Positions 46,310-57,630 of a stretch of DNA of 64,000 nt are shown piece after piece. The stretch is from NCBI GenBank assembly GCA_033065855.1, contig JAVXUO010000075.1, positions 1 through 64,000 on the forward strand. The letters are read 5' to 3'. Source of the DNA: Escallonia rubra (Eukaryota; Streptophyta; Magnoliopsida; Escalloniales; Escalloniaceae). Made by a program: the position numbers and the translations under genes. Position 1 is the stretch's first letter, and every line of letters starts with the position of its first letter. The notes beneath the pieces were generated by a model that had not been told where the DNA came from, did no database searches, and saw nothing but the letters and a program-made list of their open reading frames with translations.

Positions 46310-47250
46310 GCGAATACTAGCCAAGAAAGTTCCCTGTCAGGGATACTATTAGAGTACTATGAAACACAACCGTGTCGAATCTGTCAGGAGATGTCACAAA
46401 TGTCAGATGTACGTTATTTATAACATTTTCCCCAAGAGCTATACAACATGACCTCCCTTTAGCCGTTCTCCGTTTGGAGAATATATGTGATAGAAAAGAT
46501 CAGTCCCGAGGCCTTTAATAGATACGAGTTCATACTGACAGCCATAGATAATTTCACGAAGTGGGTGGAAGCCGCTTCATATGAAGTGCTCAATGCCAGA
46601 AGGTTGCTCAATTTATTCGAACCACTATCATTTGTGGATATAAAGTACCCCAAAAGTTGAGCTCGGATAACGGGCTACACTTTGAAGAAGAAGTCTCAGA
46701 CCTAGCAAGGAGTATGGTATCACCGGACAACGCTCGTCACCGTACATACCACAGACTAAGGCACTGTCAACGCTGCCAGTAAGAAAATTAAGAGCATGTT
46801 GAGTAAATTGACGGAAATCTGTAGGAGTTGGCCCGATAAGCCTCCCTACGCCCTCTGAGGTTATAGAACGTCAACCGGGGCTACCCCATATTCATTAGTC
46901 TACGGCATGGTGGTCGTGCTCCCGGTAAGATTGGAAGTTAAATCTCTTAGAGTGCTATTGAAGAATCGTATAGCTGAGAAAGACTGGGTGAGACGTAAAT
47001 TCAAAGAATTGGCGTTAACAGATGAGAAAGGGTTGACGACACTCTATCAAATTCAAGGTTACCAGAAGCGGATTGCCCAAGTATTCAACAAACGAGTGAA
47101 GGAATGCGGGTGGAAAGAAGGAGGTTTGGTGTTAAAGGAGAACTACATACGAAAAATTTGGAAGTCGAGTGGGGAGTTTGAACCCAACTGGTCAAGTCCC
47201 TATCAGATCAAGCAAACCATGACTGGGGTGCGGCACTGTTAGTCGATTTA
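46310..47250 (+). pseudogene. Tat element integrase (degenerate)
   Basis: The zinc-binding part (CHKCQM near 46390) and DDE core remnants (TDSHR-FHEVGG region at 46530, SSDNGLHFEEEVSDLA at 46660) are followed by the C-terminal part with LYQIQGYQKRIAQVFNKRVK, GGLVLKENYIRK and a GEFEPNW...PYQIK segment at 47170-47220. Several stops and frame changes. Integrase joins element cDNA to host DNA; this one is inactive. Confidence 0.8.
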
Positions 47251-47297
47251 GACGTTATTGAGCTGTCATAGCTAGTCAATCTTAATCAATTAAAGAA

Positions 47298-48884
47298 GGG
47301 TTAATTACAAAATTGTCCCCTGAGGTTTACACGTTTTTGCACTTTGCTCCCCGTGTTTACAACTTTTGCAATATTGTCCCCTGAGGTTGACAAAACCATT
47401 GCAAACAGCTCCAAAATTGGATGGCCGTCTAAATTCGGACGTTAAATCCGCATGTGCTGTGCACATGCCATTTTGGCATGGGTAGATCTGTCATTTTGCA
47501 TAGGGTTAAATACAAAACTGTCCCCTGAGTTTACACATTTTTGCAAATCGCTCCCTGTGTTTTCAACTTTTGCAATAATGTTCCCTGACCTTGACAAAAA
47601 CATCGCAAACGAGTCCAAAATTAGATTTTCATTTAAAATTGGATGTTAAATCCGTATGTAATGCGCGCATGCTTTTTGGCATGTGAATATCTGTCAATTT
47701 TCACCTCATCTCCCTTTCCATTTAAAAATTTTGTAACTATTGTTGCCATAATTGTAATTTATCACATGTAAGTAGAAAATAAATTCTAGACCTTATAAAA
47801 CTCTACTTAATCAATGTATCATCATATTATGATTTAATTTTAACTATTAACACCTTAAAAATACTTTAATATGTATAAAAGAATGTAAAATATTTTTATA
47901 AATGAAGTCATATCACTTTGTAAATTATTTTTGAAAGATCTTTATTTATGAATTATATATTTTGATTTACGATTTTCAATTTTAAATTTAAAGTCAACTT
48001 TCATTTATTATTCTCAATTTAAATTTAAAAACATAGAGAAAGGGAGATGGGATGAGAATTGACAGATATTTCCATGCCAAAAAGTTGACTTTAAATTTAA
48101 ACCTCATGGAAATATCTGTCAATTCTCATCCCATCTCCCTTTCTCTATGTTTTTAAATTTAAATTGAGAATAATAAATGAAAGTTGACTTTAAATTTAAA
48201 ATTGAAAACCGTAAATCAAAAATATATAATTCATAAATAAAGATCTTTCAAAAATAATTTACAAAGTGATATGACTTCATTTATAAAAATATTTTACATT
48301 CTTTTATACATATTAAAGTATTTTTAAGGTGTTAATAGTTAAAATTAAATCCTAATATGATGATACATTGATTAAGTAGAGTTTTATAAGGTGTAGAATT
48401 TATTTTCTACTTACATGTGATAAACTACAATTATGGCAACAATAGTTACAAAATTTTTAAATGGAAAGGGAGATGAGGTGAAAATTGATAGATATTCACA
48501 TGCCAAAAAGCATGCGCGCATTACATACGGATTTAACGTCCAATTTTAAATGAAAATCTAATTTTGGACTCGTTTGCGATATTTTTGTCAAGGTCAGGGA
48601 ACATTATTGCAAAAGTTGAAAACACAGGGAGCGATTTGCAAAAATGTGTAAACTCAGGGGACAATTTTGTATTTAACACTATGCGAAATGACAGATCTAC
48701 CCATGCCAAAATGGCATGTGCACAACACATGCTGACTTAACGTCCGAATTTAGACGGCCATCCAATTTTGGAGCTGTTTGCAATGGTTTTGTCAACCTCA
48801 GGGGACAATATTGCAAAAGTTGTAAACACGGGGAGCAAAGTGCAAAAACGTGTAAACCTCAGGGGACAGTTTTGTAATTAACCC
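47298..48884. mobile_element. Foldback MULE, 1587 bp, arms ~780 bp with 28-bp loop
   Basis: Exact 9-bp target duplication attaaagaa at 47289-47297 and 48885-48893. Arm 1 (47298-48076) and arm 2 (48105-48884) are inverted copies with only scattered mismatches; the loop is 48077-48104. Ends are gggttaattacaaaa (left) and gggttaattacaaaac inward (right). Each arm contains two tandem modules of about 206 bp starting (g)tcccctgag (about 47315 and 47520), so the terminal repeat is itself internally duplicated. There is no coding sequence; the element sits just after the Tat integrase. Confidence 0.95.
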
Positions 48885-49655
48885 ATTAAAGAAATATTAT
48901 GCCTAAGCGAATTTTGTTATTGAGCTACGAATGACCTGATCCTCCTTAAGAACATTTTGTAGCACACACAAATTGATGTAACATATAGATGAAGGTACAT
49001 AGGTAGCCCATAAAGTTACCTCGGGTGCAGTCAAATTTTAATAAAATTCTTTATTCCACTAGCTAAAGAACTGACTACATTCTTTAGAAAAATAAAAAGA
49101 AAATTTCCTGCTAGGATGAAAACCCGACAAAGGGTGACCTAGGCAAAAGTTAAGGCAAAAGAAAAAAAAATAATAAAAAAAAATGTCCGTTAGGACGAAA
49201 ACTCTACAAAGGGCGGCTGAGGCAAAGTTAGGGCAAAAAGTTCTATGTTCTATCAGCAACCTATGGGATATCCTCTAGCATTTTTTTAAATTTCTTCATA
49301 GCTGGACTCCCCTCACCATTCAAGATTAACTTCCATGTCTCCAAATCCCTCCTGTAAGCGACCTCTGAGACACCGGAATCACAACCTCCAATTCCTCTAC
49401 CTGAAAAGTCGGCCTTTGATCGACTTTGTCTTTTCCTTTATTACCCTACATGTCAAAATGACCCTCAAGATAAGCATCCACACTGTCCTCCCGGTTCTGA
49501 GTTGCTTTGATAGTCAGTTTCCTCTTCGATGGTTTATCCTTAAGTAGCAAGGTGGGATGTCATTGGGGCTCGTCCATGTGTAGAGACCTTTGGGATTCAT
49601 GTCAACATTAAACTTCTTCTCGAACATCTAAGAACCAATCCAAGAGTGCCTAATC

Positions 49656-50978
49656 CTAGTGATCAAACTTCATCTTTAGTCTGAGGATGACAAAAACTTT
49701 GGATTGTACTCTGAAAGACCTGCAAGACTCAGGCATCTCCGGACCCAATCTGATAGCTGCATGAGCTTCCTTTTTTACTTTCTCCAAAGATTGTATCTCA
49801 CAAGCACTCAAGTAGTCCCAATCCAGCTCCGCCCTCAGTTTGCTTTTCGACGTCAATATCTTTTCCCGTACGCAAGCCCAAAGCCAACATATGTATGCGT
49901 TAGGCAACAAGGAGCAACTGGACCTATACCTGTGATGAAAGGTTTATATCCGATAGCGCTATGGGTATAAGGCGGAGATCCCCAGCCTCGCAACATAGCC
50001 TTGATTATGGAAGGGCTAAGGGCTTATTCCCCCACAAACTCTCCATATACTTTCAAAATTTCCTGCTCATAACCAAATTGCCTCAAGATTTGACAGGTAA
50101 AGTAGAAGGATGTGTAATGCAATCCCAGAAGATAAACGCAGTGATACTCAGTTATTCTCAGAACTGGCCAATCAGCCCTCCACCATTTACAATACAAATG
50201 GATATCCTTGGACTCTCGCACACAGAAGAAGCTAGCCTAGTCGTTTATGCCCGAATGACTTTCAAATAGTAAATCTCGACTGTGAAAATCATTATGGCTA
50301 TATCCTACCACAACAAGTTTGGCTATCAGACACATATGGTCTAGTAGCCACATGTACAAAAGGAAGGAACTACCTCCGAATGGAACACTGTCATCTTTAT
50401 GAATATCAATGATACTAAGTAAAGTTTTGGCTATAAGGGGATTAGGGATTTACCTTCGGTTGACACTTGAATCAGGATGTCAATTAGCCTCACATCATTA
50501 ATCCCAGGACCGGAAAATGTGAGATATTTGGCTACCAAGCATAGTGCCTGAGCATCCATTCTACCATTGGCATACTGTTGATCACAGCTAGTCAGCTTGG
50601 CAGAAACATAGTCTATCAGAGGAGAAAGTTGGATACCGTTATCCCGAATGAAAGATCGGGCATATTCCTTTAGAACCTTTAATAAACTTTTCAGAGACTT
50701 GACATAACTATCTTGAACGGCTGGAACAACGATTGAAAGATTGGTTGGGATATCTACCTAGGCAGAGAACTCTTAAAAAATAGGGCAGAGTTCGATCAGA
50801 CCGAAGCGAAAAACATGATCCTCACCATCCCAGAATTTGCAAGCAACATGAAGAATGTCTTCACGAACCATCACGTTACTCAAGCTCCGTCCATATGGAT
50901 CAATTCGATCTTGTTGAAAGAGTCCGTGAACACACAGAATTGAAGTTCGATGATTCTAGGATCATCTTCGAAAGCCAT
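49656..50978 (-). pseudogene. Antisense gene A in Tat 3' region, DUF7745/plant mobile-domain-like
   Basis: On the minus strand an ATG at 50978 starts MAFEDDPRIIELQFCVFTDS. After a frame change comes MVREDILHVACKFW, then DHVFRFGLIELCPIF, then NLSIVVPAVQDSYVKSLKSL, QYANGRMDAQALCLVAKYLT, SSFLLYMWLLDHMCLI, the ADWPVLRITEYHCVYLLGLH and QILRQFGYEQEILKVYGE block, and a tail with ELDWDYLSACEIQSLEKVKK. The plan (FWxxxxHxFRFGxxELxPxxEEF early, LRQFGxxQ late) resembles DUF7745 and related plant mobile-domain proteins. Function unknown. Several stops and frameshifts. A TATA motif lies 66-74 nt upstream. Confidence 0.6.
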
Positions 50979-51043
50979 TGAGAGTTCTGAGAAGAGAAAA
51001 AGAACAAATCTAATAAATTTCATTCTGAAAGGATGAGTCCTGA

Positions 51044-51052
51044 ATATATATA
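51044..51052 (-). promoter_or_regulatory. TATA-like motif of antisense gene A
   Basis: The minus strand reads ctatatata, 66-74 nt upstream of the ATG at 50978, with a pyrimidine-rich leader (ttctttttctcttctc) between. Confidence 0.5.
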
Positions 51053-51127
51053 GTCAAGTAGCCCTAATTCGTATAGAGTTAGAAGTCAGTTTTAAATAAA
51101 ATTCATAAAATGTTATTAGAAAAACCG

Positions 51128-51335
51128 TCTGATTTTCGTTTAACCGGCCAGTTTTCCTGATATCATTGCACATTTGATGATCCATGTTTCTCATCAACCG
51201 TCTGGTTCCCTCAAGATAATTTACTTTTCTTCCGGCCATCAGTAAAGTTTGGCCTTAAAATTAGATTTAGGCTCTGACCAACTAACCGGTTTTCCTCGAG
51301 AATATTTTGGGTCATTGACTAATCAGTCGGTTAGT
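51128..51335. repeat. AACCGGCCAGTT-type motif cluster between antisense genes
   Basis: ttaaccggccagttttcc, caaccgtctggttccc, actaaccggttttcc and aatcagtcggttagtt. Related to the leader array at 34493-34960 and to motifs at 54130-54242. Confidence 0.7.
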
Positions 51336-51599
51336 TAGCCTTGGATAAATTTTTACAGGGTTTGCCTACGTTTAGGCCAAACCCTGTAACTGTCAAACTT
51401 TAATTCTCAATTCTCAAACTCAGTTCCACTCCTATTCTCTTTCTTCATGTGCATGTGTGTGAGCATATACTTGTAATGTACATTTAACATAGGGAACTAA
51501 GATAGTCATTAACTAAAAAAGACATAAAAATGAGTGTTTAAACTACATCAATGTTTTAAGCTAAGTCCCTAAAGAACTCTAACCAATACTCTAAAAAAT

Positions 51600-53970
51600 A
51601 GCCCTAACTCTAGACCTAGGGGCTAACAGTGGCAGTTGTCTACAGAGCTTCCTCTGGGATCTCCTGACGATGGGTACCTTATCGAGGCTGGACTCTGAGT
51701 CCTCTCTGGCTTCCTCCTCAATCTTCTGACTGGGCTCCTCCTTGGCCTCTAGCTCGGCTTCCTCTTCCTCGGTTTCCTCCTCATCACCATTTGCACCTCT
51801 TCCTCATCAGCTTGGGATGACTTTCGCATTAGTCTCTTTGATGGAGGAGATGGCGCCTTTCTTTTGCTATAAGTAGCAACTTCCTTCCCTTTGGACGGTG
51901 GTGGCCAAGGCTTCAAAGACTCTCGGGTTTAAGGCCGGTTCACCCCTATAATATTTATGCACTTGCCTTTGGGAATGACTGGGGTCATCTTGGGGGTACC
52001 AGTAACAGCAGTAGTAGGGGCTGGGACTGGGGCTCCTTGAAGCTCGGCAAAGAACTTGATCCACTTCTCAAAGGTGGCATCGAAAGAGTAAGAATGGGCA
52101 TCTCGATACCTTCTTCCGAAGTCCTGTACACCGGGAGCATAACCTGATAGCCAGATACCATGCCCTTCAGGCTGTATATTATCCTATAAGCGTCTTGGAG
52201 TAGGGATCACAATACCTACATTAGTAAATTCGAGTAACTCTTAAGGCTAAAGACCTCAAAATCATTCTTTGATCGCGGGAATGGCTCATACTCAGGAGTT
52301 TTACCCATTGGGTAATACGACACCATCCATTTAGGGACTGGAAGACCCTAAGCCGTGTCGTCCTCTTTATCCTAGGCCGCCCTATCGCACTGAATTTTCT
52401 TCACCATCTCCAAATTTATGGAGGGTGCCAAATCCTCCTGCACGAATGCCTCGTATGTACGAGGATCGTTCGGCCACCATATCGATGACATCGGGATGCC
52501 CCTAATCAAAGTCTACCTCAAACCCCTATCCAACTCTGTCGGATGACACATCTCCTTGGGAGGAGCCCCGGTATCTTGAAGCCCATATCCTTTAAGTGAT
52601 GTTGATGAAGTACCCTATCACCTAGGTAGAACTCCTCTTATGAGGGTCCTACTAGTAATATTTGGCCCTGACCATAACCTAATTCCTTAGCATAGTTCTC
52701 TACCTAGTGCCACCATTGAGACAAAGATTCCTAAATTGGAAAAAGACAAATGTGAGAAGTTAATAAACACACTTAGAAGGAAAATGACATGAACTAACAA
52801 TTTGCTTACCGGGCGCTTTCTAAGCTGGTTAAAATTGTCTCCGTGCACAAACTTTGAGACCCTAGCTTTCTCATTCTTAAAGTTTGACCATGTCATTGCC
52901 AGTGTATTCACATCAAGAGTCACCTCGGCCAAGCGACGAACGTGAGAACCTAACACCTCAAAAGCCCAAATCTGATAGCAAAACAAGGCACATGTGAGTG
53001 TATGTTAAGAATAAGCACCAAAATCATTAGAAAATAATCAAAGAACTTAGGCATACCTCCTGAACATCACAAAATCCCATGAAGCTAAGTGACTGCGTCC
53101 ACGACATAGCACCCATCGACCGATACAACTAAGCCAGAGTGGGAGTACCCCAATCACCCTCAAGAGCCCGAAGGCACCACAGCTGGACCGATTCATCCTT
53201 ATTGCTGAATAAGGTTTCCTCTAGAGTGTAGAGCAAAAAAAGCCGGATGAGCTGATTAACTGCTGCGTGATCTATCATATCAAAGTTCATGTGCTCATAG
53301 TGATTACAGATGTAACCCAAGAGTATCGAACCACCATTCTTGTAGGATGGTTGGTCGACAAGCAAACAGACCACAATGTCGTGATCCTTATCAAGATCAT
53401 GGGCCACAAAACGGGCCTCCTCGACATTAAATGCCGGTGATGTTCGTGAAAACAAAATGGGTGATCGTGGCCTCCATGAATGGCATATGAAAAGTGTTGG
53501 TGGAATCCCTCTAATGCTCGACAAGGCACATACGATGCTTCTTGATCCAGGTAAAAACGTGCAATCCATCCAATAAGGGATGAAAGCCCGTAGCAGTTAT
53601 TCTATTCTTAATAGGATCAAAGAGTTTTCCCTACATCGCATGTTTGTAGGGAGCGGCTGCAAATTCACAAATCAAAGGAGAAAACGTAAGGAATCGTCGG
53701 GTTCATAAAGGAATTGCATGAAAACCCTAAGGCATGGGGCCTACTGTGCAAGGGCATGGTGTGTGTGTTAAATATGGTGAAATAGTGTGTCTAAAAAGAA
53801 AACTCGAGCAAATATACCTTCTTCACAAAATAGAGTGCACAAATATGAGTGCCTTGCTCCAGAGTGAGTAGAGAACGATTATTGACTCGATTCTTCAGTT
53901 AAAGTCTAGAGATTTTGCCAAATTGAGGGCCTTCCTTATCCNCCTTCCGGATTCTCACAGGGTCCTCCAT
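51600..53970 (-). pseudogene. Antisense gene B in Tat 3' region, plant mobile domain (PMD)-like, spliced
   Basis: Minus-strand exons with GT/AG borders: 53970-53818 (MEDPVRIRK start), 53656-53057, 52971-52810, and from 52730 onward. Exon 2 carries the PMD-type core: NQLIRLFLLYTLEETLFSNK, WGTPTLA (stop at 53129-53131 where Q is expected), then LYRSMGAMSW and FMGFCDVQE. Exon 3 continues IWAFEVLGSHVRRLAEVTLD, and exon 4 contains MSSIWWPNDPRTYEAFVQED, like the C-terminal RxWxP/DPRT part of PMD proteins. PMD genes are plant proteins related to transposon-encoded domains; some silence or regulate other loci, but no role can be assigned here. Multiple stops in exon 4 and one in each of exons 1 and 2 mark it as decayed. 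Antisense to the gypsy polyprotein. Confidence 0.7.
53942..53942. other. Ambiguous base (N)
   Basis: A single n inside exon 1 of antisense gene B. Confidence 0.99.
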
Positions 53971-54010
53971 GATTGTGTGAGGTTGAGATATATGGGGAAG
54001 AGATTTGTGG

Positions 54011-54018
54011 TATTTATA
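54011..54018 (-). promoter_or_regulatory. TATA box of antisense gene B
   Basis: The minus strand reads tataaata 41-48 nt upstream of the ATG at 53970, a spacing compatible with a short leader. Confidence 0.6.
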
Positions 54019-54129
54019 GATTATGAGTGTGATTTAAAACTTTTAGAGAGAAGAAACCTGAGAGAGATTGGAGTGTGATTGGATTGAAAGTGCTTTGAAA
54101 ATGCCCTAAAATCATGCACAAAACTGGGT

Positions 54130-54242
54130 GGCTAAACCGACCAATTTTGTTATGTATGTCGGTCAAAGTCTTTGACTCACCGACTGGTTTTCGGCTCTTC
54201 GATTTAAAAAATCCCAGAGTCTGACTAACCGCCCGGTTTTCG
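54130..54242. repeat. AACCGNCCGGTT-type motif cluster upstream of antisense gene B
   Basis: gctaaaccgaccaattttg, caccgactggttttcgg and gactaaccgcccggttttcg, lying about 110-230 bp upstream of the TATA box of gene B. Confidence 0.7.
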
Positions 54243-55837
54243 ACCCTTTTTTTTTAAAAAAAAAAAAAAGAGAAATGTAGAATGCATGCTTGTCTGCTTG
54301 TGTGTATGAGTGCCTCAACCATCCTTATAAATTTGCGGTTTCTTGCCTGCGCATTATCGCATTATTTGCCTGAGGGCATTGTTATCCAGTATTTGTATGC
54401 CTGCCTGTGCATGTCCTACGTCTGATCCCTGGGTGATTCACTACCCAGATTTTTTAAATTAATTACTCTATCCAACGACTCTTGTACGGTGTAAGGCTAA
54501 TACAAGATTCTGTGTTTATTGCCAGTTTCTCCTTGTGAAATGAACTAACTCCTTCACATCTAACGATCAAATATCTTTACGACATTCCAGCTCCAGCTAC
54601 CAGTCAACCTGTCACTTTGTCCGTCGACCCTTTCAACTTGTCTTGGGGGCTCCGACAATGGGCAATTCCAGTTCTAGATCTAGTTTTTAGTATCCCTAGA
54701 CGACCAATTATTGTTACCATTGGCTCCGACTTCTAGGGGTATGTAATATCCCGCACTTTTTCAGCGGTTTAAAATAATTATTTGTGACCTGAAAAAAAAA
54801 TAAACGGGCGATAAATTTGAGCAATGCTCAGAGATTAGTAGAGCATGAAATGTTAAAATGATTTTGGGGTCAAAATGTAATTTTGAAAGCTTTTGGGACC
54901 ATTTTGTAATTATGGAAAACTTTAGGGGGCTATTTTACAATTTTGAAAAATGTGGTAGTTATGTGTTAAGATTTTGAAAATCAGGTCATATATAATTGCG
55001 ACCTCCTACTTGTTTTAATTGTGACTCATCTGATTTTATTATAAAACTTGGGATGGAATTTTATGGAAATTAAAGAAGTAAAATAGAAAGAAATAAGGAG
55101 GAAAACCAAAACAGTAACCAAGATAAGACAGAGAAACATAGCATAAAATTGGGCAGGAAATCTGAAAGGAAGAGAGTACGATTAAAGAAGTTCTTTACGG
55201 GTAATTCCCTTTCCTCTTTGGTGATTTTAGTGTGTGAATTCAGTGGGTCTACGGGTTTGCAGTGTGGGTGCGTGACGGTGTGTTCGCTGTGTGTTTTTTG
55301 TGTGTGTGGGCGTCGCGACTGTGGGATTGTGCTGGATTTGTGTGCAAATGGGTGTGGAATGACAGGTTAAGGTGTAACTGTGTGTGTTAGAGGTCGAGGA
55401 GAAGGGCTATAATATGTGCAGGTATGTTGTGTGTGTGTTTGCAGGTTTTGTTTGTGCGTTCATGGCTGCCGTGTGAATATGTGTGAGTTTAGGTGTAAAT
55501 ATTGTGTAAAGTGTGTGGGTTGGAAGGTTACGGGTGTGGTAGCAGTGAGTGTGAGTGTGTGATTTGTGAAGTTTGTGCGCATTTTAGTGTGTGCAGAGGG
55601 TGATTATGTGAGTGTGTGTAGTGTGTGTGACTGCGTGTATTGTGTACAATTTATGTATGTTAATAGGTAATTATGATGGATTTATGTGGTTAGAAGTGTG
55701 GTAGAGTGTGTGTTCGTGAACTGTGTGAGTGTTTGTGCAAGTATGTGTCTCGGCAGATTGTAGAAGAAGAAGGACTGTGTAGTTTAGGCGAAGTAGTTAG
55801 TGTTTTAATTTGAACACTGTTTGTAATTGTCTCTAAA

Positions 55838-55860
55838 GGGGGGGGGGGGGGGGGGGGGGG
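55838..55860. repeat. Homopolymer run of 23 G
   Basis: Uninterrupted G tract between ctctaaa and ttatt. It could form G-quadruplex; its exact length is easily mis-assembled. Confidence 0.95.
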
Positions 55861-56494
55861 TTATTTAGGCAATTTTTTTATAAATAGTTAGGATCAAAAT
55901 ATGACAAAGTCCGAAACAGTAACCCTATTATTTTTACGAGACGTACGCTATGGAAAATTTTGGGAATTATCTGTGTCCGCAAAGGATACTAAATTAGGGT
56001 ATCAATCAAAAGAATTTTTTTTATATAATTAGCATAACAAATCAAGTTATTTTAATGTGAAAATTTTAGGAAAACCTTATTTTACTGAGTGCTCGGTCTT
56101 GATACCGGTTCAGAATTTTCGAGTGAATTTTTTTATAATAATTTTTAGCTCAAAAATGACTTCAGAATGTTTAAAATAGTGTTTTAACGTGTTCTTGAGA
56201 TTTTTTCGTATGCGGGAATCCCCAGGGGGTATTTTTGAAACTTGCCACCCATAGGGGGTATTTTGGTAATTTTACTTATAAAAGGTATTTTTGTGTAAAT
56301 TCTCATACAGTAAGGATATTTGAGTGATTTTACTCATGAGAAGGCTGTTTTGGCTATTTAAGTGTGAAAGGGGTGTTTTTGATAATTTTACACATGCGGG
56401 GCATTTTGATAATTTTACATACTCGGTGAGGGGCCGTTCTGGGAGTATGCATGAGTCAATATTGAGTTCATAATATCGTAGTATATACTGTATA

Positions 56495-57630
56495 GGACAA
56501 ATTACACTTATATCCTTGAGGTTTGGGTATAATTACAGTCAAGGACAACAAGTTTTAAAATGTAACATTCCGTGACCAAACACTTTTAAAATGTATCAGT
56601 CGTGTCCATCCGTTAGGGTTCCATCCAAAAATTGTACTTTTTGTATGATGTCATCAATATGTATTTTTAAAATGACGATACTACCCCTTGTACTGTATAT
56701 ATTGAAAAATATCTGTTTATTATTATATATGATTTATTTATCAGTTTTAGTTTTAGGATATTCTTGAAACCCTAATTTGCAAATTAGGATTTTCTTGAAA
56801 CCCTAATTTGCAAATTAGGGTTTTCTTGAAAAATATTCAATGTTCAAATTAGGGTTTTCTTGAAAAATATCCAATGTTCAAATTAGGGTTTTCTTGAAAA
56901 ATATCCAATGTCTTCCCCGGCTAACTCGTCGGCAGCCGCTTCCCCTCGCCCCACGCCGGCATCCCTTTCCCCTCGCCCCACGCCGGCAGTCCCTTCCCTC
57001 TTACACGCCATGGCAGCCCCACTACCGGCAGCACACGCGGTCGCCGGCGCCGGCGACTAACTCCGTTCCCCGCGCCTTCACCGAAATGCCCCTTCATCGT
57101 GCCTCTGCGAGCATCGCGCCGATATGATCGTGCCGTTACCACTGCGACCGGCCGGTCAGCAGCCCGTCGCCGGCCAGCAACTCCGATCAGCAGCCCGTCG
57201 CCGGCCAGTAACTCCGATCAGCAGCCCCACGCTCCTTCACCGAGTGCCATCACCAACACCTCAGCTGCCATCTCGAAGGAAGGCGACGCCGGCGACGGGA
57301 AAAGGGAAGGGGGAGGGTGGGGGCGACGGGGAAGGGGAAGGGGAAGGGTGCGGCGACAGGCGAAGGGTGATGTCAGACAGAAATGGCCAAATGGGCTTGG
57401 GGGGGGGGGGGAGGGAAGTAATGACATTAAGGGCATTAAAAAAAAGAAGAGAAAATAAGGGCATTAAAAAAAAAAAAAGGTTCCAACTCAGGGGTAATAA
57501 AGTCTTTTCATTAAAACCGTTAGGGTTTTTAAGATTCCGTTTGGTCAATGGACATAAGTGTAATTTGTCCAAACTATTGTCCTTGGCTGTAATTACCCCT
57601 AAACCTCAGGGATATAAGTGTAATTTGCCC
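56495..57630. mobile_element. MULE non-autonomous element 3, 1136 bp
   Basis: 9-bp target duplication tactgtata (56486-56494) versus tactttata (57631-57639), one mismatch. Ends ggacaaattacacttatatc (left) and, inward, gggcaaattacacttatatc (right), the same family as the MULE at 38884-40173. The interior has repeats of aattagggttttcttgaa (56770-56905) and a GC-rich segment (56920-57370, cgccggc-rich) giving spurious proline-rich ORFs on both strands. No transposase. Confidence 0.92.

Larger units (their letters stand above)
32957..54741 (+). mobile_element. Tat-lineage Ty3-gypsy retrotransposon, decayed, with nested insertions and two antisense genes
   Basis: Order from the left: 5' LTR, primer site, repeat-rich leader, gag, protease, RT/RNase H, an additional RNase H, integrase, then a long 3' region with two antisense gene-like units and finally cttgggggc (54643-54650), the kind of text that usually precedes the 3' LTR. 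Two RNase H domains, of which the second has the LEMALNLGVQEIIVYKDS-type sequence, mark the Tat lineage. Within it lie a hAT MITE, a MULE, a CACTA element and a foldback MULE, about 7.6 kb in total, leaving roughly 14.2 kb of its own sequence. The 3' LTR expected to start tgtagatacc is absent; another LTR begins at 54742. All pol domains carry stops and frameshifts, so the copy is dead. Confidence 0.85.
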
